This document shows positions 6,384 through 6,748 of a stretch of 6,748 bases of DNA, piece by piece (within the stretch, counting starts at the first letter, position 1; each line of letters opens with the position of its first letter). This DNA comes from Myxococcales bacterium (GTDB lineage Bacteria; Myxococcota; Polyangia; Fen-1088), in the NCBI GenBank assembly GCA_003157315.1, contig PMJE01000159.1:1-6748 (forward strand), written 5' to 3'. The translations under genes were made by a program, and so were the position numbers. The notes beneath the pieces are model-generated. The model saw only the letters and a list, made by a program, of their open reading frames with translations. It was not told the origin of the DNA and made no database searches.

Positions 6384-6748
6384 ATGTTTCGTTGGTTGCG
6401 TCGCGCCTACCAAGTCGTCTTCATTGGATTCTTCGTGTTCCTGGTTGTGCTCACCACTGCGGGTTTCATCCGCAGCTACAACGTGCAATGGCTGCTCGAG
6501 TTCGATCCTTTGGTCGCGGTCACCACTGCGCTGGCTTCGCACTCGCTGCACCGCGCGCTGCTGTGGTCGCTGGTCATCATCGTGCCCACGCTGGTTTTTG
6601 GCCGCTTCTTCTGCTCATGGATCTGCCCCATGGGGGTCCTGCACCACGCGCTGGGATTCCTGGCGCGCAAGCGGCGCCCGCCTGACCGGGTGAAACAGAA
6701 CTCCCCGCGGCGCTCGCACAAGATCAAGTACCTGGTGCTGGCGGTCAT
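6384..6748 (+). CDS. Polyferredoxin-type 4Fe-4S membrane protein (NapH/CcoG-like), partial
   Basis: The ATG at 6384 is 2 bases after the stop of DUF362-C, with a G-run ribosome site (6372-6377) inside the end of that gene. About 121 codons are open to the right edge, so the C-terminus is missing. Residues about 10-29 form a first membrane helix and about 58-72 a second. G73-R-F-F-C77-S-W-I-C81-P-M-G84 matches the G-R-x-x-C-x-x-x-C-P-x-G hallmark of NapH, CcoG/RdxA and YccM-type membrane iron-sulfur proteins, followed by a basic cytoplasmic-type loop and the start of another helix. Family members usually carry two 4Fe-4S clusters further along, which would lie outside this window. Inferred role: passing electrons across or along the membrane, perhaps to the exported neighbours. 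The exact subfamily cannot be told from this fragment. Confidence 0.88.
   Translation, partial: MFRWLRRAYQVVFIGFFVFLVVLTTAGFIRSYNVQWLLEFDPLVAVTTALASHSLHRALLWSLVIIVPTLVFGRFFCSWICPMGVLHHALGFLARKRRPPDRVKQNSPRRSHKIKYLVLAV

Noticed and set aside
5556..6551. A 331-codon open frame on the minus strand
   Set aside because: It is antisense to DUF362-C and the polyferredoxin start, rich in Ser/Arg/Pro/Thr, with no domain pattern.

Overview
The window is GC-rich bacterial DNA, densely coded on both strands, with short intergenic gaps. It has twin-arginine (Tat) export signals, two likely lipoproteins and a surface or outer-membrane-like protein. This suggests a Gram-negative-type bacterium of the broad deltaproteobacterial, Myxococcota, Desulfobacterota or Acidobacteria kind. 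The lineage is a guess from gene content and base composition, because no rRNA or other marker gene is present.

There are seven protein genes in two divergent blocks. Block 1: from a divergent start region at 2691-2821, a Tat-exported DUF362 protein (A) reads leftward and is followed 17 bases later by a large secreted beta-propeller/surface protein that runs off the left edge. A second DUF362 protein (B), a likely Tat lipoprotein, reads rightward. Block 2: from a second divergent start region at 4641-4750, a small lipoprotein reads leftward and ends 7 bases from the end of DUF362-B. A DUF6599-type membrane-anchored protein, a third DUF362 protein (C) and a polyferredoxin-type membrane protein with a GRxxCxxxCPxG motif read rightward as a tight operon. 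The last gene is cut by the right edge.

The shared theme is an extracytoplasmic system: three paralogous DUF362 proteins with export signals, one DUF6599 protein plus a lipoprotein that I think is a divergent DUF6599 relative, and a membrane iron-sulfur protein. The three DUF362 proteins share a K-x-H ... K-N motif with exactly 12 residues between the lysines. A and C also share a cysteine at identical spacing from the K-P-N motif. DUF362 and DUF6599 have no established function that I can name. A membrane-linked redox or metal-handling role is inference from the polyferredoxin neighbour only.

I see no rRNA, tRNA, CRISPR array, insertion sequence or integrase, and no gene-free stretch longer than about 131 bases.
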